Source of the DNA: Pseudomonas cremoricolorata DSM 17059 = NBRC 16634
GTDB lineage: Bacteria; Pseudomonadota; Gammaproteobacteria; Pseudomonadales; Pseudomonadaceae
Reading direction: 5' to 3'
DNA: 64,000 nucleotides
NCBI RefSeq assembly: GCF_000425745.1
Contig: NZ_AUEA01000001.1
Span: 248,001 to 312,000 of the forward strand
Shown in pieces: positions 8,203-18,285 of this stretch (position 1 is its first letter; each line of letters opens with the position of its first letter). The notes beneath the pieces were generated by a model that saw nothing but the letters and a program-made list of their open reading frames with translations, ran no database searches and was not told the DNA's origin. The translations under genes were made by a program, and so were the position numbers.

Positions 8203-10140
8203 TCACGTGTTCGCGTCGGGGAACAGGCCCTCGACCGCGTCCTGAATGTCTTTCTGAATACCCTGGCCATCGGCTGAGGTCTGCGCGCCGCCGCCCAGGT
8301 TGAGGTCGAGGGTGCCGCCTGTGTTGATTTCGGCATCCTGCCTGGCGTGGAAGCTGAACTGCTCGCAGCTGATGTTGATCTGCCCGCTGGCGTTGAGCTC
8401 GATGACGCTCTTGCCGCATACCAGGCGCAGCACGTTGCCCACTTCCAGCAGGTAGCTGGCGCCGATGCTGTCGGACTTGCTGGCACCGACCATCACCACG
8501 TCGTCGAAACGCACCGCCCGCAGGCGACTGGCGCCGATGGTGATCTGCTCCATCTGGCCGACCGACTGAGTGCGGTTGGCGCCCACCGAAAGGGTTTCGT
8601 CCTGCTCGACCACGGTGTCGAGGTTGCGCTCGGCGTGCACGTAGAGCTGCTCTTCGCCCTTTTTGTCTTCCATGCGGATTTCGTTGAAGTTGGCCGGCGA
8701 ACCGCCCTTGCTGGAGCGGCTCTTGATGCCGCTCTGAGTGGCGCTGGCGGGCAGGTCGTAGGGCACGGTCTGCTCGGCGTTGTACACCCGACCGGTGATG
8801 ATCGGCTGATCCGGGTCGCCTTCGAGGAAGCTGACGATGACTTCCTGACCAATGCGCGGCACCTGCATCGACCCCCAGTTCTTGCCGGCCCAGGCCTGCG
8901 AAACGCGAATCCAGCACGAGCTGTTTTCGTTGGACTGGTCGTGGCGGTCCCAATGGAAGTGCACCTTGACCCGGCCGTACTGGTCGGTCCAGATCTCTTC
9001 GCCGGCGGGGCCCACTACCACGGCGGTCTGCGGCCCCTTGACCAGGGGTCGCTGGGTGCTGGCCAGCGGGCGGAAGCTCTGCTGCGCGTCGATGCAACTG
9101 AGGTTGCCATGAAACTGTGCGCTGGCATTGCCGCCGCCACTTTCCAGACGCTCCTGCACCACGTGATAGCGGGCGGCGACGATCAGGTATTCGCGGTTCT
9201 GGTCGGCGCGGGTGAAGCCGCTCAGGCTGAACAGATGACCGCTGCCAAGGCCACGGGCGTTGCCACTGAGCTCGACCCGTTCGTGCTGGGTTTGCAGCGC
9301 TTCCAGGCGGGTACGGGCGTAGTGCTCGCCGTGCTCGCTGTGCTGGTATTCGCCGGGGTAGTCGAACAGCGGGTAGTCGCCAGCCTGGTGCGGGCGTGGC
9401 ATGGCCGAACGCACGTTGATGCGCGCGCCGGGGCGCTGGAAGTCGTAATCGTTGAGTTCCAGCGAGCCGGGCTGCACCTCTTGCGCCAGGTACCAGTCGT
9501 TGATGTGGTCGCGCTCGCGATGCTGGCCGTCGGGTGGGTAGAACGGCACGCTCTCATAGCCGGCCACGCTGTGGTGCGCACCGTAGGCGTCGGCCAGCAC
9601 CAGTACGTGGCGCTCCTGCTCGTGGCGGAAGTAGTAGTAGATGCCTTCTTCTTCGAGCAGACGGCTGATGAATTCGAAGCTGGTTTCGCGGTACTGCACG
9701 CAGTATTCGCGCTCGCGGTAACTGCGGCTTAGCTGTTCCTCGAAGTCCGAAAAACCGAGGTCTCGAAACACCTGCTTGACGATCTGCGGGGCGCTCTGGT
9801 TCTGGAAGATCCGGCAGTCGCTGGTGCGGGTCAGCAGCCACAGCCAGGGACGCAGCGTTACCCGGTAGCTGGCGAACTGGCCGCGATCCACCGACTGGCT
9901 GCAGCGGGCGACGATGCCGTGGAAATGGCGTTGCGTGCCCAGGCCCATCTGCAGGCTCAGGCACATCGGCTTGCCCAGCAGTTGGTTGAGGTCGATGGCC
10001 GAATCCTGGCTGGTCAGTTGCAGCTCGTATTCGAACAGCCGACCCAGCTCGTCACTGCCGCTCATTTCACTGAGCAGCAGGGTATTGGGTGGCAGCGGGC
10101 TGGTGATCTGCGCAAGGCGGGTGAGTTGCGAGAACAGCAT
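8203..10140 (-). CDS. vgrG: type VI secretion tip protein VgrG
   Basis: A 645-residue spike protein with gp27-like (about 1-370) and gp5-like OB/beta-helix (about 375-620) regions. The N-terminus, with LFEYELQLTS and LLGKPMCL, and the middle motifs GEEIWTDQYGRVKVHFHWDR, SCWIRVSQAWAGKNWG and PRIGQEVIVSFLEGDPDQP are classic VgrG. The protein ends soon after the beta-helix and has no enzymatic extension, so it is a structural tip; its cargo is presumably the PAAR-Rhs protein encoded just downstream. It follows clpV by 11 bases. It corresponds in position to vgrG1 of the P. aeruginosa H1 locus. Confidence 0.96.
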   Translation of the reverse strand: MLFSQLTRLAQITSPLPPNTLLLSEMSGSDELGRLFEYELQLTSQDSAIDLNQLLGKPMCLSLQMGLGTQRHFHGIVARCSQSVDRGQFASYRVTLRPWLWLLTRTSDCRIFQNQSAPQIVKQVFRDLGFSDFEEQLSRSYREREYCVQYRETSFEFISRLLEEEGIYYYFRHEQERHVLVLADAYGAHHSVAGYESVPFYPPDGQHRERDHINDWYLAQEVQPGSLELNDYDFQRPGARINVRSAMPRPHQAGDYPLFDYPGEYQHSEHGEHYARTRLEALQTQHERVELSGNARGLGSGHLFSLSGFTRADQNREYLIVAARYHVVQERLESGGGNASAQFHGNLSCIDAQQSFRPLASTQRPLVKGPQTAVVVGPAGEEIWTDQYGRVKVHFHWDRHDQSNENSSCWIRVSQAWAGKNWGSMQVPRIGQEVIVSFLEGDPDQPIITGRVYNAEQTVPYDLPASATQSGIKSRSSKGGSPANFNEIRMEDKKGEEQLYVHAERNLDTVVEQDETLSVGANRTQSVGQMEQITIGASRLRAVRFDDVVMVGASKSDSIGASYLLEVGNVLRLVCGKSVIELNASGQINISCEQFSFHARQDAEINTGGTLDLNLGGGAQTSADGQGIQKDIQDAVEGLFPDANT

Positions 10141-10151
10141 GGCAGGTCCTG

Positions 10152-12812
10152 TCAGTCGGCAGTGGCGAAGGCGTAATGCAGGTCGTTGTGCTGGCGACTG
10201 ATGTGCACGCTCGCCAGCGGCCGGCCTTCGAGCAGGCGGGTGAGGAACTCGCGGCTCATGTCCGGCAGCAGGCCATTGGTGAGAATGGCGTCGATCATGC
10301 GCCCGCCGCTTTCGCTTTGCGTGCAGCGCGAGACGATCAGGTCCACTACCGCATCGTCATAGCTGAAGCCGACCTTGTGCGTGTGCTCGACTCGGCGGCG
10401 GATGCGTTCGAGCTGCAAGCGCGTGATGGCCTTGAGCATGACGTCGCTGAGCGGGTAGTAGGGGATGGTCACCAGGCGTCCGAGCAGCGCTGGGGGGAAA
10501 ATCTCCAGCAGCGGACCGCGCAACTGCGTGGCGACCGCCTCGGGTGACGGCAGTGCGCTGGCGTTCTGGCACAACGCTGCGAGCAGGTCGGTGCCGGCGT
10601 TGGTGGTCAGCAGAATCAGCGTGTTGCGAAAATCGATCTGGCGCCCTTCGCCGTCCTCCATCACCCCTTTGTCGAACACCTGGAAGAAGATCTCGTGTAC
10701 GTCCGGGTGGGCCTTTTCCACCTCGTCGAGCAGCACCACGCTGTAGGGCCGGCGGCGCACGGCTTCGGTCAGGACACCGCCTTCGCCATAGCCGACATAG
10801 CCCGGCGGTGCGCCCTTGAGGGTCGACACGGTGTGGGCTTCCTGGAACTCGCTCATGTTGATGGTGATGAGGTTCTGCTCACCGCCATACAGCGCCTCGG
10901 CCAGGGCCAGGGCGGTTTCGGTCTTGCCCACCCCGGAGGTGCCGGCGAGCATGAACACGCCGACCGGCTTGTTCGGGTTGTCGAGGCCGGCGCGCGACGT
11001 CTGGATGCGTTTGGCGATCATCTGCAAGGCGTGGTCCTGGCCGATGATGCGTTTGCCCAGGTGCTGGTCGAGGTTGAGCACGGTCTCGATTTCATTGCGT
11101 GCCATGCGCCCGACCGGGATGCCGGTCCAGTCGGCCACCACCGCGGCCACCGCCTGGTAGTCGACCGTGGGCAGGATCAACGGCGTCTCACCCTGCACTG
11201 CGGCCAGGCGCGCTTGCAGGTCGAGCACGATGGCGCGCAGTGGATTGTCGCCCTGATCGACGCTGGCGCCGCTTTCACGCAGTTGCGCGCGGGTGGCGAG
11301 CAGTTCGTCGACCAGTGCCTTTTCTTCGGCCCAGCGCACTTCCAGGGTTTCCAGGCGCGTCTGCTCGGCGGCCAGGGCCTGCTCGGCCTGCACCTGACGT
11401 TGACCGATGGCCACGCCAATGGCCGCTTCGCGAGCGATGATCTGCAACTCGACCTGCAACGCTTCGATCCGCCGGCGGCTGTCGTCAACCTCTGCCGGCA
11501 CCGCATGCAGGCTGATTGCCACGCGGGCGCAGGCGGTGTCGAGCAGGCTCACCGACTTGTCGGGCAACTGCCGCGCCGGAATGTAGCGGTGCGACAGCTT
11601 CACCGCCGCCTCCAGCGCTTCATCGAGAATCTGCACCTGGTGGTGCTGCTCCATGGTCGAGGCCACGCCGCGCATCATCAGCAGGGCCTTGGCTTCACTC
11701 GGCTCGGCCACCTGCACCACCTGGAAACGTCGGGTCAGGGCCGGGTCCTTTTCGATGTGTTTCTTGTACTCGGCCCAAGTGGTGGCGGCCACCGTGCGCA
11801 GGCTGCCACGGGCAAGGGCCGGCTTGAGCAGGTTGGCGGCGTCGCCCGTGCCCGCGGCGCCGCCGGCACCGACCAGGGTGTGGGCTTCATCGATGAACAG
11901 AATGATCGGCCGCGGTGAGGCCTGGACGTCTTCGATGACCTGGCGCAGGCGCTGTTCGAACTCGCCTTTCATGCTCGCCCCGGCCTGCAGCAGGCCGACA
12001 TCGAGGCTGCGCAGTTCGACGTCCTTGAGCGCCGGCGGCACGTCACCGGCGACGATGCGCAGGGCGAAACCTTCGACCACGGCAGTCTTGCCCACCCCGG
12101 CCTCACCGGTGAGGATCGGGTTGTTCTGGCGCCGGCGCATGAGGATGTCGACCAGTTGGCGAATCTCCTCATCGCGGCCAACGATGGGGTCGAGCTTGCC
12201 GCTGCGGGCCTGCTCGGTGAGGTCGACGGTAAAGCGCTGCAATGCCTCCTGCTTGCCCAGCGCCGCCGGCGCCACCGCGCCACTGGCTTGACCCGGCACC
12301 CCGGCGCTGAAGCCGTCGCTGGCGCCGAGGGCGTTCTCCGGCGAGTCACCGACGTACTCGTCGAAGCGCTCGCTCAAGGCTTCGATGCGCAGCTTGGCGA
12401 ACTCGCCCGACAGCCCCAGCAGCGCGTTGCGCAGGCTCGGGGTCTTGAGAATGCCGACCAGCAGATAACCGCTGCGCACCTGACTGGCGCCGAACATCAG
12501 GCTGCCGTAGACCCAGCCACGCTCCACGGCATCCTCGACCTGCGAAGACAGGTCGGTGATCGAGGTCGAGCCGCGTGGCAGGCGGTCCAGCGCGGCAGTG
12601 AGGTCGGCCGCCAGGCGCGCCGGCTCGACGTTGAACTGGCGCAGGATGCGCTGCAGATCGCTGTCGGGCAGTTGCAGCAGTTGGTGCAGCCAGTGCGCCA
12701 GTTCCACATAGGGATTGCCGCGCAGCTTGCAGAACACCGTGGCGGCTTCGATGGCCTGATAGGCCAGGCTGTTGAGTTTGCCGAACAGTGCGGCGCGGCT
12801 GATTTCACCCAT
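10152..12812 (-). CDS. clpV: T6SS AAA+ ATPase ClpV (TssH)
   Basis: Recycles the contracted TssB/TssC sheath using ATP. The 886 residues carry an N-terminal Clp repeat domain starting MGEISRAALFGKLN, a first AAA+ module (Walker A GEAGVGKTAV, Walker B ILFIDEAH), the middle coiled coil, and a second AAA+ module (GTSGVGKTETALALAE, VVLLDEVEKAHPDV), then the C-terminal small domain. ATG 12812 has AGGAG nine bases upstream; the frame extends 23 residues further but with atypical sequence. The start overlaps the end of tssG by 8 bases, indicating translational coupling. Confidence 0.96.
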   Translation of the reverse strand: MGEISRAALFGKLNSLAYQAIEAATVFCKLRGNPYVELAHWLHQLLQLPDSDLQRILRQFNVEPARLAADLTAALDRLPRGSTSITDLSSQVEDAVERGWVYGSLMFGASQVRSGYLLVGILKTPSLRNALLGLSGEFAKLRIEALSERFDEYVGDSPENALGASDGFSAGVPGQASGAVAPAALGKQEALQRFTVDLTEQARSGKLDPIVGRDEEIRQLVDILMRRRQNNPILTGEAGVGKTAVVEGFALRIVAGDVPPALKDVELRSLDVGLLQAGASMKGEFEQRLRQVIEDVQASPRPIILFIDEAHTLVGAGGAAGTGDAANLLKPALARGSLRTVAATTWAEYKKHIEKDPALTRRFQVVQVAEPSEAKALLMMRGVASTMEQHHQVQILDEALEAAVKLSHRYIPARQLPDKSVSLLDTACARVAISLHAVPAEVDDSRRRIEALQVELQIIAREAAIGVAIGQRQVQAEQALAAEQTRLETLEVRWAEEKALVDELLATRAQLRESGASVDQGDNPLRAIVLDLQARLAAVQGETPLILPTVDYQAVAAVVADWTGIPVGRMARNEIETVLNLDQHLGKRIIGQDHALQMIAKRIQTSRAGLDNPNKPVGVFMLAGTSGVGKTETALALAEALYGGEQNLITINMSEFQEAHTVSTLKGAPPGYVGYGEGGVLTEAVRRRPYSVVLLDEVEKAHPDVHEIFFQVFDKGVMEDGEGRQIDFRNTLILLTTNAGTDLLAALCQNASALPSPEAVATQLRGPLLEIFPPALLGRLVTIPYYPLSDVMLKAITRLQLERIRRRVEHTHKVGFSYDDAVVDLIVSRCTQSESGGRMIDAILTNGLLPDMSREFLTRLLEGRPLASVHISRQHNDLHYAFATAD

Positions 12813-13851
12813 GGTCCGGGCTCCTGGAAGCTGTGCGGGACAGCGTGGCGTAGTGGTGGGCCAGCTTGAGGTCGCTGGCATCGTGCTCGGGGCTGCCGAG
12901 CCAGGTGTCGAAACCCAGGCGCCGGCCAGTACCGGGTTGCAGGGCCGGCACCTGTTCGCGGCGCAGAATCAGTTGCACCTCCCAGTCCAGCTCGTGGCCC
13001 AGGTACTCGGCGACCCAGGCGGCCAGTTCGCTGAAGGCTTGGCCCCCGGGCAGCAGTGCGTGGTACTGGTCGAGACTGAGCGGGCCCAGGCGCAGGCGGA
13101 ACTTGTGCTGGCGATCCCACACATGCCGACCCAGACACATATCCACGCCCAGGCGGTTGGCACGCACGCCGAGCTGGCTGCGTTCGGGCAGCTCGAGCCA
13201 TTGCCCGACGTATTCCTCCAGGCTCACCGGCACGCCGAAATAACTGGCGAGAATGCCGCACAGGCCATCGGGGTAACGGGTCTGCGCAGCGAGGTGGCCG
13301 GAGTAGTGCAGCTTGGCGGTGTCGGGCAGCGGCCCCTGGCCTTGCAAGGCCGGTTGGCCGCGGCCACTGAGGGCGGCCAGGCGCCCGGCCCAGTAATCGT
13401 CGCCGGGGCGGTCGTGGCTGACCGTTGGCCTTGCTTCGGCCCAGGCCCGGTAGAACAGGCTCAGCAGGCGATGGTGGAAGACATCGAGGAAGCGCTTGCT
13501 GGTGGTGTCGGCGTGGTTGCGCTGGCGCTCGCGGGCGTATTCGGTGAGGTGCAGCGGCAGCGGCCCGTTGGGCCCGCCGAGGCCGAAGAAGAACTGCTCC
13601 AGACGCGCCGGAGCATGCTCATCGGCCGGCGTCACCGAGGCCAAGGTGGCCGGGGCGAAGGCGCTGTCCAGGCGCTGGCCGAGGCGTACCGGTTCATCGC
13701 TCAGGCGCAGCGAATGGCCGAAGCGCGGCACTTCAGGGTGTTCGGCTTCGAGCCGGCGCAGGGCCTGGAAGAAGTCGTACTGCCAGGGCTCGGCCTGCAT
13801 CGCCTCGAGGATGTTCACAGGGTCGGCCTGCGTCCAGGTTTGGCTGTCCAT
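12805..13851 (-). CDS. tssG: T6SS baseplate protein TssG
   Basis: A 348-residue wedge protein of the T6SS baseplate that binds TssF, TssE and TssK. Recognised features: EPWQYDFFQALRRLEAEHPEVPRFGHS near the start (given here as a description of the region at residues 20-47), FFGLGGPNGPLPLHLTEY, and GLCGILASYFGVPVSLEEYVGQW. The usual family length is about 330-350. ATG 13851 gives MDSQTWTQ; the frame is open further upstream, but that part is antisense-like sequence inside tssF. It overlaps tssF by 37 bases and clpV by 8, as in other H1-type operons. Confidence 0.93.
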   Translation of the reverse strand: MDSQTWTQADPVNILEAMQAEPWQYDFFQALRRLEAEHPEVPRFGHSLRLSDEPVRLGQRLDSAFAPATLASVTPADEHAPARLEQFFFGLGGPNGPLPLHLTEYARERQRNHADTTSKRFLDVFHHRLLSLFYRAWAEARPTVSHDRPGDDYWAGRLAALSGRGQPALQGQGPLPDTAKLHYSGHLAAQTRYPDGLCGILASYFGVPVSLEEYVGQWLELPERSQLGVRANRLGVDMCLGRHVWDRQHKFRLRLGPLSLDQYHALLPGGQAFSELAAWVAEYLGHELDWEVQLILRREQVPALQPGTGRRLGFDTWLGSPEHDASDLKLAHHYATLSRTASRSPDHG

Positions 13852-15677
13852 CGCATGATCTCGCCACGCTCGGTGGTGCGCAGCACGGTTTCGGTGAAGC
13901 TGTTGATCGACACGTAGCGGGTCAAGAAGCGCTCGAACACCGCGCCCAGCAGAAACACGCCAGTGCCGCGGAAGGCGTTCTCGTCGAAGGTCAGGGTGAT
14001 CTCCAGACCGCGGCCGAAGACGATCGGCCCGGGCATCGGCAGGCGCCGCGTGCACGGTGTGCAGCTGACCTCGCGCAGGCCGTCGATCTGCAACTGCAAG
14101 GCGCTGTCGTGGCTGTCGCCGTACAGCCGCAGCAGCTCGCGCAGGGCGGCGGCGCCCTGGCCCTGTTCAGTCAGCGACAGGTAGTTCAGCGACAGCTGGC
14201 TGATCAGCCGCCAGGCGCGGTTGTCGTGGGCATGGCTGGGGCGTGGCCGGCTTGGCCCGGCCAGGCAGCGCACGGCACTGACCGGCGCGCTGTCGGCCAG
14301 GCTGAAGTCGCTGCGCGCATCGCCCACGCTCATGAACAGCGGCAGGTCGCGGTTGCTGCACAGCGCGCTGATGCCGAGCTGGCGCAGGTCGTGACGGTAC
14401 GGGGCCTGCTGGCCATCGACCAGGCTGATGAAGGTTTCGCTGCCGATATAGCTTGAGCGATTGCCATTGCGCCGCTGTTCGCTGGACAGCACGCGGGGTT
14501 CGCGACGCACGCTGTAGTAGGCCTGGTCGCGGCCATAGCGCGATGGATCACGCACGGCATAGAACGGCAGGAACGGCTGGTCGGGGCCGGTGCCATGGCC
14601 GCTGACCTGTTGCAGCGAATGGATTTCGAAGTCCAGCGGGCGCGTGCGGTCGGCGATCACATGGTGTTCGTTGACCTTGTCGCTGAGGTGGATGCGGTCG
14701 ACCCGGCGCGGGAACAGATTGATTGCCGGTGTGCAGAAAGGCACGAACTGCTGGGCGCCGACGCTGCCTTCCAGGCTGCTCTCGAACCGCTCGAACAGCA
14801 CCAGCAGTTCCAGCTCGTGGCCGTCGCAGCGCTGTACGGCGCGTTCGAGCCCGGCGAAGTCGACGAACAGATAACGCTGCGGCAGGGCGAAGTATTCCTG
14901 CAACAGCCGATAGCCCTGGAACGCCTGCGGCACCACCGGCAATGCTGCGTCGCGGTCATCGAAGCCGCACGGACGCAGGGCGTGCTCCAGTGCAATGCGC
15001 TCGACCCAGTCGGCCCCCGGCTGGCGCACGAACACCGCGCAGGCACTGCCCAGCAGTTGCTCGTACAGCCGATACGGGGTTTCGTCGCTGCCGTTGAGGT
15101 ACAGCGGCAGGTGCTTGAGCGGCAACTGGCAGAAGGGCATTTGCGCGCCGCTGCGCAGGGTCAGACGCAGCCCGGCGCGGGCCTTGGGTTCGCTGGCCGC
15201 GAGGCGTCCGAGCACGGCGCCGGGGTTGCCGAAGTACTGCGCACGGGTCACTTCCAGCGGCCACAGGGTCACGTCCTGGGTGCTGCGAAACTCGCACGGT
15301 GTCTGCGACTCGCGGCCCAGGTTGGCGCGCAGGGTACTGCCCCGTGGCAGGCAGAAACCTTCGCTCAGCGAGCCTTCGTTGGGGTCGGTCTGAAGCTGCA
15401 CCACGGTCATCGACGGGGTCGGTGCCAGGTAGTGCGGGTAGGCGATTTCCAGCAGGTTGTGGGTGAAGGTCGGGTACTCGGCATCGAGCTTGAGCTGCAC
15501 CCGCGCGGTCAAGTAGGCGAAGCCTTCGAGCAGGCGTTCGACGTACGGGTCGGCGCAGTCGATGCCCGACAGGGTCAGGCGCCCGGCGATCTTGGGGTAT
15601 TCCTTGGCGAACTCCGCAGCGCCCTCGCGGATGTGTTGCAGCTCTTGGTTATACAGCTCCAGCAGACGCGGGTTCAT
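13815..15677 (-). CDS. tssF: T6SS baseplate protein TssF
   Basis: A 620-residue baseplate wedge component. It begins [20 protein letters not shown], with [13 protein letters not shown] and [23 protein letters not shown] directly after; these are diagnostic of the TssF (VasA/ImpG) family. Length is as expected. ATG 15677 overlaps the tssE stop by 4 bases. TssF forms the (TssF)2-TssG wedge with the next gene product. Confidence 0.95.
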   Translation of the reverse strand: MNPRLLELYNQELQHIREGAAEFAKEYPKIAGRLTLSGIDCADPYVERLLEGFAYLTARVQLKLDAEYPTFTHNLLEIAYPHYLAPTPSMTVVQLQTDPNEGSLSEGFCLPRGSTLRANLGRESQTPCEFRSTQDVTLWPLEVTRAQYFGNPGAVLGRLAASEPKARAGLRLTLRSGAQMPFCQLPLKHLPLYLNGSDETPYRLYEQLLGSACAVFVRQPGADWVERIALEHALRPCGFDDRDAALPVVPQAFQGYRLLQEYFALPQRYLFVDFAGLERAVQRCDGHELELLVLFERFESSLEGSVGAQQFVPFCTPAINLFPRRVDRIHLSDKVNEHHVIADRTRPLDFEIHSLQQVSGHGTGPDQPFLPFYAVRDPSRYGRDQAYYSVRREPRVLSSEQRRNGNRSSYIGSETFISLVDGQQAPYRHDLRQLGISALCSNRDLPLFMSVGDARSDFSLADSAPVSAVRCLAGPSRPRPSHAHDNRAWRLISQLSLNYLSLTEQGQGAAALRELLRLYGDSHDSALQLQIDGLREVSCTPCTRRLPMPGPIVFGRGLEITLTFDENAFRGTGVFLLGAVFERFLTRYVSINSFTETVLRTTERGEIMRWTAKPGRRPTL

Positions 15678-16189
15678 GGGCGCCTCCGGCGCAGCAGCGG
15701 CGCCACCCGCACCTGCCCTGATTCCAGGTCCAGGTCGGTCTGCAGCAACAGCGGCAGGGCGGCGGGCTGCGCCCACAGGTCGCCTTCGATCTCGAAACTC
15801 AGGGCGTTGGCGTTCATCTCGCCAGGGGCGCTTTGTGCGCGCACCTTCAGGGTGTGGGCGAGGATGCGCGGTTCGAAGTTGACGATGGCCTGGTGGATGA
15901 TCTGCTCCAGCAGGCCGATATCGATGTTCGAGGCACTGTTGCCAGCCAGAGCCGGCAGGCCGTAGTTGAGCACCGACACGCCCGCCGGGGTGCGCAGGGT
16001 GGCGTCGGCGTCGAGCAGGGCGGTGGTGTTGAGCAGCCAGGTGAGGTCGCGCAGCACCGAGGCCTTGAGCTGTTGCAGCGACAGCACGCGCTTGTCCGGA
16101 GCTTCCTGCGGGTTGCCGGGGTCATCGTCGGTCAGACGATCGAGCAGCGAGGGTTGCAGGCGGTCACGGGCGGCGATGTCGGCTACCAC
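15674..16189 (-). CDS. tssE: T6SS gp25-like baseplate protein TssE
   Basis: A 171-residue homologue of phage T4 gp25, which nucleates sheath assembly at the baseplate. Features: [15 protein letters not shown] at the start, [15 protein letters not shown] in the middle, YGLPALAG, and a C-terminal beta part ([12 protein letters not shown]) followed by a basic tail LLRRRRP. It overlaps tssF by four bases. It follows hcp after 69 bases that hold a strong stem-loop, where the P. aeruginosa H1 locus has tagJ. Confidence 0.93.
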   Translation of the reverse strand: MVADIAARDRLQPSLLDRLTDDDPGNPQEAPDKRVLSLQQLKASVLRDLTWLLNTTALLDADATLRTPAGVSVLNYGLPALAGNSASNIDIGLLEQIIHQAIVNFEPRILAHTLKVRAQSAPGEMNANALSFEIEGDLWAQPAALPLLLQTDLDLESGQVRVAPLLRRRRP

Positions 16190-16221
16190 GGGGCATTCCT
16201 TCGAATTCGGTAGAGGAACCT

Positions 16222-16249
16222 GCAGGAGCGGCCGGCTGGCCGCTGCTGC
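16222..16249. repeat. REP-like stem-loop between hcp and tssE
   Basis: The arms AGCGGCC and GGCCGCT flank a GGCT loop, and the stem extends outward with GCAG/CTGC. CCTGCAGGAGCGGCC resembles the start of the P. putida REP family. In the hcp-tssE mRNA it would form a stable hairpin just after hcp, which could protect the abundant hcp message or reduce read-through into tssE. Confidence 0.55.
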
Positions 16250-16258
16250 GGGACTGCG

Positions 16259-16747
16259 TCAGATCTTGACGTTCTGGCGCACGTTCCAGCCGTACTTGAT
16301 CGCGCCGCCGTCCTTGCTGCCATCGGCCTTCTGTGGCTGATAGTCGACGGTGACCTTGGCGAAGTTCAGCGAGATGTTTTCGGTCAGGCGATCATCGTGG
16401 CCCGAGCCGCCGGTGCTCAGCGAGCTGATCAGCACTTCTTCGAGGTTGATGATCAGGTACTCGACCTGGCTTTCGCCGCCGGCCTTGCGCACGGTCAGCT
16501 TGACCTTGTCGATGTGCTTGCCGCTGGAGCAGTGAGCCATCAGGTTGGGGCTGGACTTGTCGACGTACTTGGTGATCGCCATGTCCTGGATATTGACCTT
16601 GCCGGCACCGCCGCCGCCGCCCATGTGCATGTTGCCGGACTGCGCCATGCCCCAGCTCCAGTTGAGCACGTCGATCTCGTCCTTGTGGGCCTTGTCCATG
16701 GACTCGCCCTTGATGTCGCCGATCTTGATGAAGATGTCTACAGCCAT
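16259..16747 (-). CDS. hcp: T6SS tube protein Hcp (TssD)
   Basis: A 162-residue protein forming the hexameric rings of the inner tube and the exported needle; it also chaperones small effectors. It begins MAVDIFIKIGDIKGESMDK and includes DVLNWSWGMAQSG, a glycine-rich loop, TKYVDKSSPNL and YGWNVRQNVKI, very close to the Hcp1 type. GGAGA a few bases upstream supports ATG 16747. It sits between tssC and tssE, as in the H1 locus. Confidence 0.97.
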   Translation of the reverse strand: MAVDIFIKIGDIKGESMDKAHKDEIDVLNWSWGMAQSGNMHMGGGGGAGKVNIQDMAITKYVDKSSPNLMAHCSSGKHIDKVKLTVRKAGGESQVEYLIINLEEVLISSLSTGGSGHDDRLTENISLNFAKVTVDYQPQKADGSKDGGAIKYGWNVRQNVKI

Positions 16748-16777
16748 GATGTCTCCGAATTGTCGGGTCTGAGTGGA

Positions 16778-18274
16778 TTACGCGTTCTTCGCCGAGGGCA
16801 GCTTCGATACCAGGCGCAGCGACACGGTCAGCCCTTCGAGCTGGTAGTGCGGGCGCAGGTAGAAGCGCGAGTTGTAATAGCCCGGGCTGCCTTCGACGTC
16901 TTCCACCACCACCTCGGCGGCGGCCAGCGGATGCTGGGCCTTGGTGGTCTCGGTGGAGTGCGCCGGGTCGCCGTCGACGTAGTTGAGAATCCAGTCCTGC
17001 AGCCAGCGCTGCATCTCGTCCTTCTCTTTGAACGAGCCGACCTTGTCGCGCACGATGCACTTGAGGTAGTGGGCGAAGCGGCAGGTGGCGAACAGGTACG
17101 GCAGGCGCGCGGCCAGGTTGGCGTTGGCGGTGGCGTCCGGGTCGTCGTATTCGGCGGGCTTTTGCAGCGACTGGGCGCCGATGAAGGCAGCGAAGTCGGT
17201 GTTCTTCTTGTGCAGCAGCGGCATGAAGCCGTTCTTCGCCAGCTCCGCCTCGCGGCGATCGGAAATGGCGATTTCGGTCGGGCACTTCATGTCCACGCCA
17301 CCGTCGTCGGTAGGGAAGGTGTGCGCCGGCAGGCCCTGCACTTCACCGCCCGATTCCACGCCGCGAATGCGCGAGCACCAGCCGTAGTGCTTGAACGAGC
17401 GGTTGATGTTCACCGCCATGGCATAGGCGGCGTTGGCCCAGGTGTACTTGCTGCTGTCGGCGCCGTCGGTGTCTTCCTCGAAGGCGAAGGCCTCGACCGG
17501 GTCGGTCTTGGCGCCGTACGGCAGGCGGGCCAGGAAGCGCGGCATGGTCAGGCCGATGTAGCGGGCATCTTCCGATTCGCGCAGCGAACGCCAGCCGGCG
17601 TATTCCGGGGTGGTGAAGATCTTGCTCAGGTCACGCGGGTTGGACAGCTCCTGCCATGAGCCCATGCCCATCACGGTTGGCGAAGCGGCGGCAATGAACG
17701 GCGCGTGCATCGACGCGCAGACCTTGGCCATCTCGCCAAGCAGCTCGACGTCCGGTGGCGACTGGTCGAAGTAGTAGTCGCCGACCAGGCAGCCGTACGG
17801 CTCGCCGCCGAACTGGCCGTATTCCTCTTCGTAGAGCTTCTTGAATACCGGGCTCTGGTCCCAGGCGGTGCCCTTGAATTTCTTCAGGGTCTTGTGCAGG
17901 TCGTTCTTCGACACGTTGAGCACACGAATCTTCAGTTGTTCGTCGCTCTCGGTGTTGGTCACCAGGTAATGCAGGCCACGCCAGGCGCTTTCCAGCTGCT
18001 GGAAGTCGGGGTGGTGGATGACCTGGTTGACCTGGGCGGTGAGCTTGGCGTCGATGGCGGCGATGATCTGCTCGATCGAGCCGATGGCATCGTCGGAGAC
18101 CAGGCTGGTCTGCGCCAGGGCCTGCTCGGCGAGCGTGCGCACGGCGCTCTCGACGGCTTCCTTGGCGCGCTCGGTCTTGGGTTTGAACTCCTGCAACAGC
18201 AGCGCCGCGAACTCGCTGGTCTGCTCGTGGCTGGCGGCCGGCTGGGCCTGGGTGTCGCGCAGTGAATCGGTCAT
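16778..18274 (-). CDS. tssC: T6SS sheath large subunit TssC (VipB)
   Basis: The 498-residue major sheath protein that contracts around the Hcp tube with TssB. Features: SAWRGLHYLV, KGTAWDQSPVFKKLYEEEYGQ (residues near 130-150), YGCLVGDYYFDQSP, PFIAAASPTVMGM, and the C-terminal RPHYQLEGLTVSLRLVSKLP. Length matches the family. It follows tssB by 11 bases. Confidence 0.97.
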   Translation of the reverse strand: MTDSLRDTQAQPAASHEQTSEFAALLLQEFKPKTERAKEAVESAVRTLAEQALAQTSLVSDDAIGSIEQIIAAIDAKLTAQVNQVIHHPDFQQLESAWRGLHYLVTNTESDEQLKIRVLNVSKNDLHKTLKKFKGTAWDQSPVFKKLYEEEYGQFGGEPYGCLVGDYYFDQSPPDVELLGEMAKVCASMHAPFIAAASPTVMGMGSWQELSNPRDLSKIFTTPEYAGWRSLRESEDARYIGLTMPRFLARLPYGAKTDPVEAFAFEEDTDGADSSKYTWANAAYAMAVNINRSFKHYGWCSRIRGVESGGEVQGLPAHTFPTDDGGVDMKCPTEIAISDRREAELAKNGFMPLLHKKNTDFAAFIGAQSLQKPAEYDDPDATANANLAARLPYLFATCRFAHYLKCIVRDKVGSFKEKDEMQRWLQDWILNYVDGDPAHSTETTKAQHPLAAAEVVVEDVEGSPGYYNSRFYLRPHYQLEGLTVSLRLVSKLPSAKNA

Positions 18275-18285
18275 GGGCAGGCTCC

